From Deltaproteobacteria bacterium (GTDB lineage: Bacteria; Desulfobacterota; DSM-4660; Desulfatiglandales; Desulfatiglandaceae), in assembly GCA_021159525.1 (NCBI GenBank), contig JAGHEC010000460.1:1-5571 (forward strand): a stretch of DNA of 5,571 bases. The letters run 5' to 3'. A program made the position numbers and the translations under genes. Shown here in pieces: positions 5,413 through 5,571 of this stretch (its first letter is position 1; each line of letters opens with the position of its first letter). A model generated the notes under the pieces. It was not told where the DNA came from, did no database searches, and saw only the letters and a list, made by a program, of their open reading frames with translations.

Positions 5413-5490
5413 GTATCACCTCAATAATTAGGGGGATAACTGCGAACATAGTGTCGGGGCAGAAGAATTTTTCTTCCGCTCCGGGCCTCC
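5413..5490 (-). repeat. Repeat copy D, second half only, inverted
   Basis: On the minus strand this reads like the 3' half of copy B: GGAGGCCCGGAGCGGAA (5490-5474) is identical to 905-921. It is followed by a T/C-rich block, CTGCCCC, a GCAGTTATCCCCCTAATTA stretch, and the terminal ATTGAGGTGATAC ending at 5413. The 5' half, with GTAACAGCTCAAT and its arm, is absent to the right of 5490, so this is a truncated copy. The terminal GTATCACC is duplicated in tandem just outside (5405-5412). Confidence 0.7.
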
Positions 5491-5571
5491 GGGCTGGTCT
5501 CTTGAGTGACTTATCTGCGGGGGACACCCGCCTGCCAAGGCCAATTGAGCGTCCTTGCCAAGACTTTCGTC
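5491..5571. other. Right edge of the window, no gene seen
   Basis: No coding frame with recognisable features is present. A weak hairpin GCGGG (5517-5521) / CCCGC (5527-5531) and an isolated ATTGAGC (5543-5549) resembling the element end are visible. Neither is enough to call a feature. Confidence 0.3.

Noticed and set aside
29..5490. CRISPR array from the repeated segments
   Set aside because: The copies are 80-200 bp, in mixed orientation and kilobases apart, with no regular short repeats and spacers.
5517..5531. GCGGG/CCCGC hairpin as a terminator
   Set aside because: The stem is only 5 bp, there is no T-run on either side and no gene ends nearby.
1..5571. tRNA, rRNA or riboswitch
   Set aside because: I saw no tRNA-like cloverleaf ends, rRNA sequence or known riboswitch core in the non-coding stretches; a covariance-model scan was not possible.

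Overview
The window carries one intact three-gene operon inside a repeat-rich, gene-decayed stretch. Gene content, protein sequence style and moderately high GC suggest an anaerobic bacterium of the Desulfobacterota (old Deltaproteobacteria). That assignment is inferred from family resemblance and not proven; no ribosomal or other taxonomic marker is present.

Left part (1-1054). A repeat copy (A) at the edge is followed by two broken genes. One is a fragment of a DUF1156/COG1743 adenine-specific DNA methylase (about 186-524). The other is the frameshifted, truncated N-terminus of a REP-associated tyrosine (Y1, IS200-like, HUH) transposase (524-719). About 135 bases without a gene follow. A second repeat copy (B) then ends five bases before the ribosome binding site of the operon.

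Centre (1055-4790). All three genes read rightward: a FrhB/FdhB-family iron-sulfur flavoprotein (372 aa), then iorA (647 aa) and iorB (204 aa), the two subunits of indolepyruvate:ferredoxin oxidoreductase. iorA and iorB are one base apart; the FrhB-like gene ends 57 bases before iorA. The likely chemistry is oxidative decarboxylation of aryl pyruvates, from aromatic amino acid transamination, to aryl-acetyl-CoA with reduction of ferredoxin, or the reverse. The FrhB-like protein is a candidate electron-transfer partner, which is inferred from gene order only.

Right part (4791-5571). No intact gene is visible. It holds a 55-codon minus-strand open frame of unknown identity, a third repeat copy (C), a short possible gene tail, an orphan Shine-Dalgarno-like sequence and a half copy (D) of the repeat.

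The most notable structure is the repeat family. Its core is an imperfect palindrome with 13-bp terminal inverted repeats (GTAACAGCTCAAT / GTATCGGCTCAAT) and internal arms (CCGGGGCAGGA / TCCTGCCCCGG), so it looks like a foldback or MITE/REPIN-type element. Copies A and C share 141 bp at 135/141 identity in opposite orientation and bracket the whole operon. A remnant of a REP-type transposase lies between copies A and B.
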